Shown here: piece by piece, positions 22,254 to 34,429 of the stretch | Position numbering within the stretch: the stretch's first letter is position 1 | How the letters are laid out: each line of letters starts with the position of its first letter | Assembly: GCF_000499845.2 (NCBI RefSeq) | Contig: NC_023750.2 | Coordinates: 10,654,653-10,718,652, forward strand | From: Phaseolus vulgaris | Taxonomy: Eukaryota > Streptophyta > Magnoliopsida > Fabales > Fabaceae | Length of the DNA stretch: 64,000 nucleotides | Direction: 5' to 3' | The notes under the pieces: generated by a model | The model's database searches: none | What the model was told of the DNA's origin: nothing | The model's input: the letters and a program-made list of their open reading frames with translations, nothing else | Program-made: the position numbers and the translations under genes

Positions 22254-24077
22254 TGATGTGAGTTGATTTTTAGATGTTTTCATTTAGGTGACACTTTACT
22301 TTAAGATTGAGATTTTAGGAGTTAATGGTGATGACCTTAGGAAAATTCCCACCGGACACTAACTTAACCAAGTGGTTAAGTAGGTGTGGAGGTGCATTTC
22401 ACAAAGGCAAAGATAAAAAGACATTGTATGGTGACATGTATGCAATTGCCGAAATAAAGAAGAAAACTAGGAAATATTAATTGAAAGGAAACATTAAGGA
22501 AATGGAAGAAGAAACTTATGGAGATGGTGGTGGGTGGTCACGCCACTTGATGGGTGGAAACCACCAAGATAAGTGTTAGGCCGCCACTTGAGAGTTTCAT
22601 TCTCATCAAGATAAGACCAAAAGGAAGAGGAGACAATACTTACCCAAGCTCTCACAATATTTGTGCAGAGTAACTTTTCTATTCAATTTCAACATGTCAA
22701 ATACAATGGGTAGGCCTCCTATTTATAGGTGAAGGAGCCTTGGAAAACAACAAGAAGGGTAGGATGGGAAAAGGGAAAAAAAATGGGCAGTCTTAGGGTT
22801 TGACTAAGACAAACCCGCATCCTAGGTGTACCGTCCCGTATCCGGGCGTTGACTAATTCAAGGTCAAAGTCAACGACTGAATAGTCAAAGTCAACGCAAG
22901 ACGTCGCCTAGGTGGAGAGACGCCAAGTGCCAGCATCGCCAAGAGGAAGCGTCGCCAAGGCCAGGCGTCGCCTAGGTGAAGGCGTCGCCCAACCAGGGCG
23001 TCGCCAGCTCAAACAGTACTAAAGCAAGGCGATCACAGTGTGGTTCCCCGATACCCATGGGTAGGAAAGACCATGGAGGGAGCAACGCCGTGGAGAGGCC
23101 TCAGACCCTGTATAACCAGGGAACAGTAATAAAGAGGAGAGAAAGGTGGCTTCAAGGCCATAGTAACAACACCAGTGTAGGGCAGCCTGACTCGTGAAGT
23201 ACCCCTGCCGCCCCAGAGACGCCTTTGGGACAGATACGACTCAAGAGGAAGGCAGATACGCTCTCAAAGTAAGTGACTAGATGATTGGGGGCATGAGTTG
23301 GCACCCAAAAAGTCACCCCTAGCACAGTAGCACTCCCAAGCAGGAGGACTCACACGTAGAAACGTCCCTAGATGGGCAGAGACGCCCCCAGATGGGGTCG
23401 CGGCGTCGTGAGGCCCTCCACGTGTACGACAGCCATGTCAGAATAGAAACACCCTTTAGTCAGGTGCCAGGTAATTAAAGTCATTCAATACAGTTTCTGT
23501 TTCGAGCATTCAGGTACTATAATGGCTCCCAAGCGTTTCAACGTCTTAAATGCGCTACGTTTAGATACACTGATTGAGTGCGTTACATTTGTAATTAAAA
23601 GCGCTTTAAGGCGCTTTAAATGCTTGGGTAGTTTAAATAGCGCGGAGAATGTTGGAAACAAGGTTCGAACTTTTGGCAGATTTACCAGAACTCTCTAGTT
23701 GCTTGCTCGTGCTTCAAGGTTACGTATAAGTGACTGGGGAATATCTTTGCCTGAGGGAGAGAACACACACACAATACACAGTCCATTTTACCACCTTCAG
23801 AGTGCCATACGCGGTGCTCAGAGACGTAGGTGAACAGTTTTGGTGTTTCTTGCTGGCTGACTTGAGCGTCGGAGTGCAAACGGCCGCTAGGGCGCCTCTT
23901 TGTCCTCTTTTTTGCAGGATTCCACAGGTAACCAGTGGGAAGGAGACCCTAGTTGACGGTTGAGGTCGCGCACGAAGACGTCCCGGTCAACCGGACGGAA
24001 CACTAGGCTTGTCCTTCTAGAAACTAGGTCAAATTGCCTTCCTAAAGGGCTAAGAACAAGATAAAATGATACCTACA
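22254..24077 (-). mobile_element. 3' LTR of gypsy element E, split by a solo LTR
   Basis: It starts TGATGTGAGTTGATTTTTAG, identical at the outset to the right LTR at 29,742, and ends GATACCTACA next to the polypurine tract. Without the 1,176-bp inserted LTR and its duplicated 5 bp it would be about 643 bp. The comparison with 29,742-30,189 shows many substitutions (for example near 22,370 and 29,850), so E is not young. Confidence 0.8.
22827..24002 (+). mobile_element. Solo LTR of a Tat-like gypsy element inside E's LTR
   Basis: A complete LTR, TGTACCGTCCCG to GGACGGAACA, 1,176 bp, with the perfect duplication CTAGG at 22,822-22,826 and 24,003-24,007. Its right half contains GAGCGTCGGAGTGCAAACGG, shared with the C LTR (48,965-48,995). 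It is much richer in GC and CpG than its surroundings. A GGCGTCGCC-type motif recurs at 22,900-23,000, and a GCGCTTTAA-type motif followed by TTTAAATAG (about 23,595-23,640) could be its promoter. It has no internal region. Confidence 0.92.
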
Positions 24078-24087
24078 CCCCCTATTA
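24078..24087 (-). other. Polypurine tract of gypsy element E
   Basis: On the minus strand AATAGGGGG stands directly before the LTR start TGTAGGTATC. It fixes the inner edge of the 3' LTR at 24,077. Confidence 0.75.
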
Positions 24088-24163
24088 TGTTAAAAGCACC
24101 TTATTCTATCCTATCTTTGTTATTTGGACCCTTAAAGTGAGCCCAAATTATTTACAACATATT

Positions 24164-25689
24164 TTATTCTATTGAAATTAACAATAATGAAACCCACTGA
24201 TGCTCAGCACCCAAAGCCCGTGCTCTGCTCTTCGTGATCCTCTGGGGCAAACTAGGTGCTAAGGTAGTGGTTGGAAAATCTTGGCCTGGCCCTATGTCTT
24301 GAGGCATGCTCCTAGTCTTCCTCCTCAAAGGTTGGGCTTGGTCCATAGGCGCACTCCTTCCTAGGTCCTCATCATGCTCTCCGAGTGGGAGGGAATTCGT
24401 CCACGAATTTGGAAGACCTGCAGAGAAAGGATTCAGATCACTAATATTGAAAGAATTACTACCTGAATATGTATCAGGTAAATTCAACTCATATGCATTG
24501 TCATTGATCCTCTTAATGACCTGAAAAGGGCCATCACCACGAGGTAGAAGTTTGGACTTCCTTTGAGTAAGGAAGTGATCCTTCCTCAAGGGAAGCCAAA
24601 CCCAATCCCCAGGTTCAAAGATCAATGCCTTGCGCCCCTTGTTGGCATGCTGAACATACTTGCCTTCCTTTCAATTTGACGCTTGATGTGGTGGTGCAAG
24701 TCCTTAATAAAGGAAGCTTTTTCAAAACCATCTTTGCACAACACCTCATCAAGTATGGGAATAGGAAGGAGGTCAAGGGGAGTCAGGGGATTGGACCCAT
24801 ACACAACCTCAAAAGGAGTGTGGGAAGTAGTAGAATTTACTACTATATTGTAAGCAAACTCAATATAAGGTATCAAGTTCTCCCATACCCTTGGGTTCCC
24901 AGAAATAAGGCAACCACTTCTGTTCGACCATTAATTTGGTGATGGCAAGTAATAGAAAACAAGATTTTAGTTCCAAGTTTTCCCCACAAGGTCCTCCAGA
25001 AGTGACTTAAGAACTTAGAATCTCTGTCTGATACAATACCTCTAGGAAGCCCATGCAATCTAACTACTTCCTTGAAGAAGAGATTTGCAATAAAACAAAG
25101 CATCATCAACTTTGTGGCATGGAATGAAGTGAGCCATTTTAGAAAACCGGTCCACTAACACAAAGATAGAGCCCATATATACCCTTTGATGTCTTGGAAA
25201 GACCTAGAATGAAATCCATGGAAATGTCTACCCAAGGCATGTTTGCGATAGGGAGAGGGGTATATAAACCATGGGGTTGTAATTTAGACTTAACCTTCCT
25301 ACATGTTATGCACTTATCACAGAAGCTATGTGCGGATTTTTGCATGCAATGTGTCTAATGTCTTAGCTACCCCAAAATGTCCCATAAGACCCCCCTCATG
25401 TGCCTCTCTAACAAGAGATTGCCTCAAAGACCCTTGGGGAACACTAAGTCTTTTCACTTTAAGGAGAAAACTATCATGTATAAAAAAGTCTTTGTGTCCT
25501 CCCTTGAGCACTCTTAATAGATGTGAGAGAAATCAAGGTCATCCTTATACATTTCCTTTATGTGATCAAATACTAAAATTTGAGTATCCAAAACATTTAG
25601 CAAGGTGTGTCTTCTTGAAAGAGCATCGACAACCACATTAGCTTTACCTTGCTTATGTTTGATCACATAAAGAAATTGCTCAATAAACT
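24164..25689 (-). pseudogene. Gypsy element E: integrase and pol C-terminus
   Basis: Read leftwards from 25,689: the zinc-binding HHCC region (HEGGLMGHFG near 25,400; CDKCITCRK near 25,300), then the catalytic core with the first aspartate in ISMDFILGL, the second in [14 protein letters not shown] and the glutamate in NGRTEVV. The C-terminal part follows (EFAYNIVVNSTTSHTPFEVVYG, FEPGDWVWLPLRKD, RGDGPFQVIKRINDNAYEL) and ends with RITKSRARALGA. Integrase inserts the element DNA into the genome. Stops at about 25,510, 25,139, 25,110 and 24,622 break the frame. No chromodomain is visible after the GPFQV region. A related C-terminus is found at 61,790-61,992. Confidence 0.87.
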
Positions 25690-27117
25690 CTACCCATTTG
25701 GATGTCTCTTGTTGAGCTTGCTTTGGCCTTTCAAATACTTAAGGGACTCGTGATCACTATGGATCACAAATTCCTTTGGAAAAAGGTAGTGTTGCCAATT
25801 TTGCAAGGCTCTCACAAGAGCATAAAGCTCATTGTCATAGGTAGAGTAATTGAGATGACTCCCCTTGATTTTCTCAATAAAGTAAGCTATGGGGTGACCC
25901 TCTTGAAGGAGGACAACCCCAATGCCTATGTTGGAGGCATTAAATTCTATTTCAAATGTCTTAATAATGTTAGGGAGTACTAAAATGGGTGCCTTGGTCA
26001 ATTTATCTTTCAAATTTTCAAAAGCTTTCACTTGTTCTTGGACCCATTTAAACACCACGTCCTTCTTTACTATGGCATTGAGAGGTGCGACAATGGTACT
26101 AAATTCTTTCACAAACCTTTTATAAAAACTAGCAAGGCCATGAAAACTTCGTACCTCACTAACATTGAAGGGTATGGGCCAATGTCTAATTGTTGCAACC
26201 TTTTCCTCATCCACATGCACCCATTTAGAACTCACAACAAACCCTACGAATTCTATATGATCTATTACAAACACACATTTGGTTGGATTAGCATGCAATC
26301 TTTCCTTCCTAAGGGTTTCCAACACTTGCCTAACATTCTCCTTATGGTCCTCTAAAGACAAGCTATAGATAAGAATGTCATCAAAATAGACCACTACAAA
26401 CTTGCCAATGAAAGGCCTTAAAACATGGTGCACAAGTCGCATGAAGGTGCTTGAAGCATTGGTCAAGCCAAAGGACATGACTAACCACTCATATAAACCA
26501 AACTTGGTCTTAAAGGTGGTTTTCCATTCATCTCCCGGTTTAATCCGGATTTGGTTATAACCACTCTTAAGATCAATTTTGGTAAATATTTGAGACCCAT
26601 GTAACTCATCCAACAAGTCATCTAATATAGGAATGGGATGCCTATACTTAATGGTTATGTTGTTTATAGCGCGACAATTTGTACACATCCTCCAACTCCC
26701 ATCCTTTTTAGGGACAAGAATCACAGGCATAGCACAAGGACTCATGATATCTTGCACCCACCCCTTAGCTATTGAATCCTCCACTTGTTGTCGAATTTCT
26801 TTGACCTCGGTTGGATTGGTCCTATATGCTGGCCTATTTAGTAAAGAAGCCTCGGGTATGAAGTCTATTTGGTGCTCAATTCCCCTTAGAGGAGGTAGTC
26901 TTTTAGGGGGATCTTGAAACACATCTTCAAACTCTTTTACCAAATTTTCCAAGAACTTAGGACTATCTACCGCCAACTCACTCCTAAAGGTTTTCGTTGG
27001 AAAAGCTATGAAAATAGACTTTTGTGAAAGCATTACCTTTTTAACCTCTTGTGATGAAATGAGAATGCTTCTCTTACAGTTCTTTTTATCCTTTTCTTTT
27101 TCTCTCTTTTCTTTCAT
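25690..27117 (-). pseudogene. Gypsy element E: reverse transcriptase-RNase H
   Basis: An open 475-codon stretch. Reverse transcriptase motifs appear in order: [49 protein letters not shown] and the catalytic [12 protein letters not shown]. The RNase H domain follows: the first catalytic aspartate position reads [14 protein letters not shown] (N in place of D), the glutamate is in [14 protein letters not shown] and the next aspartate in [10 protein letters not shown]. The domain would copy element RNA into DNA and degrade the template. The open frame is long for a decayed element, but flanking pol parts are broken. It belongs to one pol with the integrase at 24,164-25,689. Confidence 0.92.
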
Positions 27118-27665
27118 TTTAAGTTGGTCCTCATGGACTTCTTTTGGTGAGAGAGATTTTAGTGTGACCTTATGCCATGGAAGGTGAAAAAGATTTTGTT
27201 GGTAAGGCCATCATGAAGGGTTTTCCTATCATATTTCCATGACCAACCTAAAAGAATATGAGTAGCTTCCATAGGGACAACATCACACAAAACCTCATCC
27301 TTATATTTACCAATAGAAAAGGCTATGAGGACTTGCTTATTCACTAGGACCTCCCCCTCTTTACTTAACCATTAAAGTTTATAGGACTTTGCATGAGAAA
27401 TGGTAGGTAACCCAAGTTTGTCTACCACTCTTGTGCTTGCCACATTTGCACAACTCCCCCCATCCACAATTAAGGAGCACAACTTATCATTAATGAGGCA
27501 CCTAGTGTGGAAAATGTTTTCCCTTTGACTTTCATCAAAAGGTTTTAAAACTTGACCTAGCATGTGCCTCACTACTAATGTCTCCTTCACATGGACGCTC
27601 ACTTTCTTCCTCACTTGGGGATCTAGAATGGTTAGAGGACCTAGAACTTTGAGAGCTATGGTCAC
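27118..27665 (-). pseudogene. Gypsy element E: aspartic protease
   Basis: The protease core CSLIVDGGSCANVAS (27,372-27,665) has G where DSG/DTG is usual in the active triad (D-G-G). The domain end is seen in THILLGWSWKYDRKT (27,159-27,344). Frame breaks separate both from reverse transcriptase and gag. Confidence 0.8.
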
Positions 27666-28675
27666 TCATGACAACCCCTTCTTTAACCATCATGTTTCTT
27701 TTTGAAAGACAACTAGATGCAATGTGCCCAAAACCTAAACATTTAAAACACTTTCTACTTGAGGTTTTGGTAGGTGACTTAGGTGTTAAAGTGGAGAGAT
27801 TAGAATGTCTAGGGTTGTAAGTGGAATATTTCTCAACATTTGAAGGAAAAGTTATGGAGGAAGTTTTGTTTTTCTTTTCCAAGATAATTGGTAGTAGCCA
27901 TAATTATGAGAGTTTCTGAAATGGTTTTTCTTTGAAAGTTGGGTTTCAACCTTAATGACAAGGTGAACCAATTTTTCTAAAGATGAATACTCATTAAGTT
28001 CCACCACATCTTGGATTTCCCTTCTTAGTCCACTTACAAATCTAGCCATTTTAGATAACTCACTTTCATGCATGTCAATTTTAGTTAAATCGTTTCAAGC
28101 TCTTTAAAATAATCATCAACAATTTTTGTTACTTGTTGAAGCCATTGGAGCTTCAACAAGAGTTCCTTCCTATAGTGAGGAGGAACAAACCTAGCATGCA
28201 TGCATAACTTTAAAACCTTCCAAGAGACCACAACTGACCTCTTGTTAAGTGCAATGTCCATTACAGTCTTATGTCACCAGTGTATGGCATAGTCTAAAAA
28301 TTCTAAGGAGGCTAACTTGACTTTTTGGTTTTCTTGGACCTCATGTACATTAAAAATTTGTTCAAGTTTAGTCTCCCATCCTAGATATATGTTGGAATCA
28401 CCTTCCCCACTAAAACTATGAATTTTTATGTAAGGCAAAGAAAGTTTAGGAGCATGGTGTGGATGTTGGCGCCTCTCCTCAAATTGGTTCAATCTCCAAT
28501 CTTCTTCTTCCTCATGACTACCATATTGAGTGAAACTTCTTGTAGCTCTTTTATGCTCCCATCTCCTTGGTTGTCTTACATGAGCCGATTCAAGCCTTTG
28601 GAGCCTCTCCTCCATTTGTCTCATTTCTTCATCCTTTTGTGCTAGGGACCTTTTTGCCACCGCCAACTCACCCAT
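27666..28675 (-). pseudogene. Gypsy element E: gag
   Basis: The start MGELAVAKRSLAQKDEEM (28,675) opens a coiled coil, followed by SLPYIKIHSFSGEGDSNIYLGW, the usual gag core of this gypsy type. Next come the gag middle (27,852-28,073, MARFVSGLRREIQDVVEL) and a CCHC zinc knuckle CFKCLGFGHIASSC at 27,700-27,760. Gag packages the RNA. Three frame breaks are seen (about 28,274, 27,852 and 27,540). Confidence 0.87.
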
Positions 28676-29719
28676 AAGGAATGCCTTTTGGGGAGATTGG
28701 GGTTTTGATGACTCCCCTGAAGAAAGATGAGCCAGAATTCACAAGTGAACAAACAATTAGTGAAATAGAAGTTAGAAAATACACTCTCAAGTTTGTGTCG
28801 CTTTTGGTGAAAAGAAAATCAAGAGGAGCACACTCAAAAAGAATTTCATTCTCTCACGAAGGTCTTTCTTGAGGTTAAAAACTCTCAAATGAAAAAAGGT
28901 CAAAGCCTTCAACACTTGATCTTAATGGAAACTGCAACAAAAATTAAGGAAGTAATACAAAAGACAATCAAGAAAAGCTTAAGTAAGAAAAGCTAAACCA
29001 AATTTGAGAAAAAGAATATGAAAAAACTTGAAAAGGAAGAGAAACAAGAAAAAAACACACAAAAAGACTCTAAGATACTTACTAAACTTTTAACAATGAA
29101 ACTTTTTCTTTAGAAATTGTTAAAGCAAAAGGATAAAAATTCCACAATGGTTGAAATCAATTTGCCAATCAAGTTGAACCCAAAATTTTGAAATGTTTTT
29201 CTTTAAGAAAATGGAACCCCAAATTTGCGCTTCAAACTTCTTTTTTTTATACTAGTTTTTGAATTATGGAAATGAAATGTCCATAGTTTTGATCATGCAT
29301 ATTTTTCGATAACTCCAATTTTCACACAAAAATTTGGGATTCAAAATAATTTATCACTTGAAATCTTTTGTTTGAAACTTAAATCTACTTTTACTAAAAT
29401 AAGTTTCTAATTACTTCTCAAACTTTCAAAATTAAAAGCAAAGTAAATAGAATCAAAGTAAGGACTCCTAGAACACTAATGAACATATGACTCAAAGCAA
29501 AAGGAAAGAACACAATAAGACACAAAATAACAATCCAAAAGCGAAACAAAACTATGGAAAAGTAAAATGGCCAAATGAAATTGCAAGAAAAATAAAGGGC
29601 TGAAAATTAAATTGCAAGAATGTAAAGACAAGAATTTAAAGGTACTTGAATGTAAAGACAAAGAATTAAAGATGCAAGAAAGTAAAGTTCCAATCAACTC
29701 TAAACAAGATAAGCTCAAA
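28676..29719 (-). other. Gypsy element E 5' leader, no gene
   Basis: About 1 kb of purine-rich, A-rich plus-strand sequence between gag and the primer site. It has no coding motif; the short plus-strand frame at 28,681-28,872 has no recognisable features. Confidence 0.6.
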
Positions 29720-29741
29720 AACCAAAGCTCTGAATACCACA
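29720..29741 (-). other. Primer-binding site of gypsy element E
   Basis: On the minus strand TGGTATTCAGAGCTTTGG follows the 5' LTR. It resembles the initiator-methionine tRNA primer site with one extra T. Confidence 0.75.
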
Positions 29742-30189
29742 TGATGTGAGTTGATTTTTATATGTTTTCATTTAGGTGACACTTTACTTTAAGATTGAGA
29801 TTTTAGGAGTTAATGGTGATGACCTTAGGAAAATTCCCACTGGATGTTAAATTAACCAAGTGGTTGAGTAGGTGTGAATGTGCATTTCACAAAGACAAAG
29901 ATAAAAAGACATTTTATGGTGACATGTATGCAATTGCCGAAATAAAGAAGAAAACTAGGAAATATTAATGGGAAGGAAACGTGAAGGAAATGGAAGAAGA
30001 AACTTACGGAGATGGTGGTGGGTGATCACGCCACTTGATGGGTGGAAACCACCAAGATAAGTGCTAGGCCACAACTTAAGAGTTTCATTCTCATCAAGAT
30101 AAGACCAAAAGTTAGAGGAGACAATACTCACTCAAGCTCTCACAATATTTGTGCAAAGTAACTTTTCTATTCAATTTCAACATGTCAAA
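29742..30189 (-). mobile_element. 5' LTR of gypsy element E, truncated by element F
   Basis: It starts TGATGTGAGTTGATTTTTAT and follows the left E LTR closely through CAACATGTCAAA, where copia element F begins at 30,190. The remaining LTR should reappear after F but does not; it was lost in the deletion at about 42,770. Confidence 0.82.
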
Positions 30190-31267
30190 TGTAAGAGTTA
30201 TAGGGCTAAAACAATAGGGGGTGAATTATTTTTGAAAGATTTTCGCAAGTATTGAAGGTAGAGTGAAAATCTATGAAGAATTAATCAATGGAAAATCTGT
30301 CCAGCCAAATATAAAACTCTTTTTAACCTTGATGCAGAAAATCAACCTATTGTTTTTACGAAACAATTGGTTGTTTTTATCAGAAGTTTATAAAAAACAA
30401 TGTTAAAACAGTTTAAAAAGTGTAAGGATAGAGAGATTCACACATAATGTTTATACTGGTTCACTCAACACCTGAGCTACATCCAGTCCTCAGAAACCAC
30501 TGAGAATCCACTATGTAATTAACCCTAGACTGCAAGCAACACACACCAAGAGTGATGATCTTGAACCCCTCAAGAACACATACCACTCCTTGACTTCTTA
30601 CACACACAGTCAGAACAACCCTCTAACTTTACAGATACACAGATTACAAGTATTCAAACTAAAAAACAATTACAAGAGAACATGGAACAGATTACACCTG
30701 ATTACAGGAAATCACAGTTGCTCCTAATCCACTCTTTAACCAAAGCACAACTCAAGGCAATCTTGCTTTCTTGAATCCAAACCTTTACAAAATATTTTCT
30801 GAATCACTTGTTGTGTTTTCAAATAAGAAGAGTAAACACAGTTTTATAGCTCATCAAACTAGCCATTTTAATCAGTTAAATTTGAGCCAACACAGTATGT
30901 AAATAACTGAAAACAGATTTAACAATTTTATGAAAAGTTGTTAAGAATTTCAAAAATCAACCGGTTGAAATGTCGATTTAACCGGTTGAATTGGTTTTGA
31001 CAATTAAGTCAACCAAAACCAAAACATTTCAAAAGACCATTCACAAGCTGAGGAAAAACAACTGATTAAAACGAGAAATCAACATGTTATTTTTCATTTA
31101 GCTTTGAAAAACATTTTTCCTTTTTAAAACCAAATTGATTCAGATGTGAATTGATTAGGAAGGGATCTAGCAAATTCTAAACTACTTAAAACTAAACCCT
31201 AAACACAACAACAAAGTCTTCAAGTTGTCTTTATGGATTTGGAAGCATCAAAGCTTCATTTTCAACA
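30190..31267 (-). repeat. 3' LTR of copia element F
   Basis: 1,078 bp, from TGTAAGAGTTATAGGG to CATTTTCAACA on the plus strand. The minus strand carries a TATA-like GAGCTATAAAAC (about 30,846-30,857). Palindrome pairs occur at about 30,342-30,376 and 30,958-30,990. Confidence 0.85.
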
Positions 31268-31284
31268 TTCTCCCCCTATTTGAT
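31268..31284 (-). other. Polypurine tract of element F
   Basis: The reverse complement reads AAATAGGGGGAGAA directly before the 3' LTR, the same tract as in H and G. Confidence 0.85.
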
Positions 31285-31424
31285 GAAGACAAATCCCTGG
31301 ATTGCTTTGGGAAGTTCTGTTTAGAATTTTGCACAACCTGCAATAAAAAAAGGATGCAGGTACAAGAGATAATCTATTCCATATATATAAAGTATCACAA
31401 AACCAGTTTCCACTGGGTGATTTC

Positions 31425-32095
31425 TATGCTAGTCATAGTTCGATCTCGGTAGCAATTTTGCGACAACTCGGTTGTTGGGCCTGGGTGAAATTCACGTAAG
31501 TGGCCTTTTTCAAGGATGGACCCAAAATGCGAAGGAGGGTTGTTACGTAAATAAATCGATATGCACGAGCTTATAGATATATTTGGGGTAGTGAATATAA
31601 TATTTGTTATTATTGCGTATATTTATATTTGATATTATTGGGTAATTTTTATTATTACGTGGCAATATTTTTTCTGTTGCATGTTTGTTGTACGTGGCTA
31701 GTTGCTAGTAACCCTAAGTAGATAGGGAGATGCATTGATAACGGAACATGGGCTAGCGGATAACACTGAAGGAGTGTTAATGCTAGCATGATTATTTTTC
31801 AGTTAAGATTTGCTTATCTCCAGGGAGAGTAGTTACATGTTGCATGTGCGATTATAAAAAGGGCCTAAGACCCCAAAGGTACGCTGTTTTTGCACACTAG
31901 ACTAAAACTGTTACTTTTGGTGAATCCTAGCTGACTTGATTGTCGAAGTGTAATCAATAGATATGGCGACCTCTGTCCCAACGGAGCCTAATTCTAGCAT
32001 CGAGAGGATACGTGAGCCTGATTCCTGAAGAGGTAGTCCAGGAGAAGGAAGCGTTCAACCTAATCAACTGGCAGAAGAGTCAACTGGCTAGAACA
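31425..32095 (+). mobile_element. Solo gypsy LTR inserted in element F
   Basis: A 671-bp LTR with target duplication ATTTC (31,420-31,424 and 32,096-32,100). It ends GGCTAGAACA. The first 19 bases align without gaps with the start of the element B LTR, which shows that the terminal TG has mutated to TA. Shared blocks with B include CGTGGCTAGTTGCTA, AAGATTTGCTTATCTCC and CCTAGCTGACTTGAT. Confidence 0.85.
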
Positions 32096-32100
32096 ATTTC

Positions 32101-34429
32101 CAAAGAGGAATATCAACCAAATCAGTGTGAAAACCATTTACACACACATACATGCAGCAACAGAAAAACAATATGTTAAAAAACAAGATTAACCGGTTAA
32201 AATCACCAGAGTTCAGCAGTTTATCATCTACCTAAACAGTTATTAAACAGAATAAGTGCAGGAATTAGATTATTACAACTTCAAAGCCAATTCTCCCCCT
32301 ATTTGTCTTCACAAATAGAATGTAAGAAGAGATAAAAACAAAACTATGAAGGAAATTGAGAATTAAGAATATCCAACTCATTTCTTAATAAGAAAAAACA
32401 TGAATACCAGTGTGTGTAGCAACATCATTGCAACAACAAACCTATGATACCATAAAAGAATTGCAGCAAAAATCTATGGTGTATCAGAACTATGACAACA
32501 ACAAAATTTAAAGTACCATAGACCCCAAAAATTTCAACAAGGAGACCACAATTTCTCCCCCTATCTTTTCTTCATCCAGCAGTTCCCAGCAATGGAGTAC
32601 TTAAAAGTTTATCTTCAAGTTGTTCTCACAATCTAAATCACATTCTCCACACATCATATGCCATCCTCATAACTTGGTGTCAACAAAGGCAAGTCAGTTG
32701 GGATAAAAGCACATCCCCAACCAAGTACACCCAAATCTTTTGAACCATCAACAAAATATAGTTTTGTCTAGGAAGCTGGTTTGATATTTGCTCAAGCAGA
32801 AATTGACTGTAACAAAACCACTTATCCTTGGGCAACTCTTACAACACACACAACCCAATATCCCGCAAGCAGACAACATGATAAACCCAAGCAAGATGAA
32901 GACTCCAAATGTAATCACATATAAAAATATTCATTAACCCATGACCACTAATGTGATTGCCATACATAGAAAGCTTTGAATTTCAAGGAAAACAAAAAAC
33001 ATATCCCTTTATTATCATATTCAAAGGCACAAAGAATGCATATTTGACCCATAATGGGTTTTGAAAGAAAAGAAACAGTTGTAATCATGCATAAGAATTC
33101 ATAACAGTTTTATTCAAATGTGCCAGAGGTAAAACAACTGGTTGTTTCGTGAAAACAATTGGTTATTTTTCAGAGACAGCAAGAAAATGTTATTTTTCAA
33201 AGAAAATCATTTTTCAAAGTGATGGAAATGCATAATGAAATATATTCATACCTTTGCATTACCTCAACATGTTTAAAAGTTCATTTGGTCTTATGAAGCC
33301 AAAAGCATAGGATGAACATATACAACTTACTTTACATAGGTCATGAATTTTGAAAATTTGAGTAAGGTGTATGCTCTTGAACCATAATAATAAGCAACAC
33401 TTTGATAGTCTTCATCATAGCACATGTACTTGAAAGGTCATGCAAAATAAAATTTATGCATATACAAAGCAAGTATAGCAGCAGGATAACAAGACACCTA
33501 CAAACCAGTTTTCTGCATAAGCCATAAGCATAAAGACCAGTAAAAGCAGTGTGTAAATCAATGCAGAATTAATAATACTCAGTGTGTGCACAGATTTATA
33601 GCAGCAGAAGATAAATCAAAATAAAGCACCATAGTTCTGCATATACAACATTAGCAGAACAACCAGAAAAAGTGAAGTGTTCAAGTACAGAGTAACAACA
33701 ACATAATGCATCAATTTTAAAGCTATCTATACAACCAAATCAAGCATAAACTTCTCCCCCCTATTTGTTTTCACATATAGACAATGAGAAGGGTTGTACA
33801 AAGCAAAAATCAGAATGATAATATAGTAGTCCAATAGTACAAACAATGTTGACATTTCAAGAATAGAAAATGATATAGAGCTTTCAAGGAAACAACTGGA
33901 TATATTATTTTATTATTAGATTTTGAGGCACACTCAAGGTATATTTGTTCAAAAGCAAGATTGGAAAAAGAGAAATAGGTTTAACCATGCATAAGCAAAT
34001 TTGGCAGCATTATACAAATGTGTTAGAGGCAAAACAATCAGTTGTTTCAAAAAAAAACATCGGTTATTTTACTGTGACAACAAAGAGAACATTTTTCATA
34101 ACCAAAAATTACCTTTTAAATTGATGAAAAATGCAGTATGCAATTTGTTCATACCTTTGCACATAGAACCCCAGCAGATTCACCCAAAAAGAAGACTTTG
34201 AAATGTTCATATGGTCACAAGGCACACTCACATAAATTGAGAAATGAAAACACACATACTCTCTTTATTCTTGAAGTTTCTTTTTTGCCCAACCATTATG
34301 CATGTGACAAGGATGTCTCTTGACATTTAAAGAACCCTGCTAGATGTACACATTTGAAAAGTGCAGGCACAGGAACTAACTTTAAATCTTTACACCTAAT
34401 ATAATTATTGGCTTTCAAGGATACCTGTA
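32101..34429 (-). mobile_element. Element F internal region without polymerase
   Basis: At 32,345-32,400 the minus strand still reads the very end of a copia pol (FFLLRNELDILNSQF; compare G at 36,487-36,540). The expected roughly 4 kb of protease, integrase and reverse transcriptase is absent. In its place is non-coding sequence with two purine-tract hairpin modules (about 32,285-32,325 and 33,750-33,790) and two related blocks (33,120-33,270 and 34,020-34,165), indicating an internal duplication. F is therefore a deletion derivative. Confidence 0.7.

Noticed and set aside
22976..23197. Plus-strand frame in the GC-rich solo LTR
   Set aside because: The higher GC content lengthens chance frames; it lies inside a solo LTR with defined ends.
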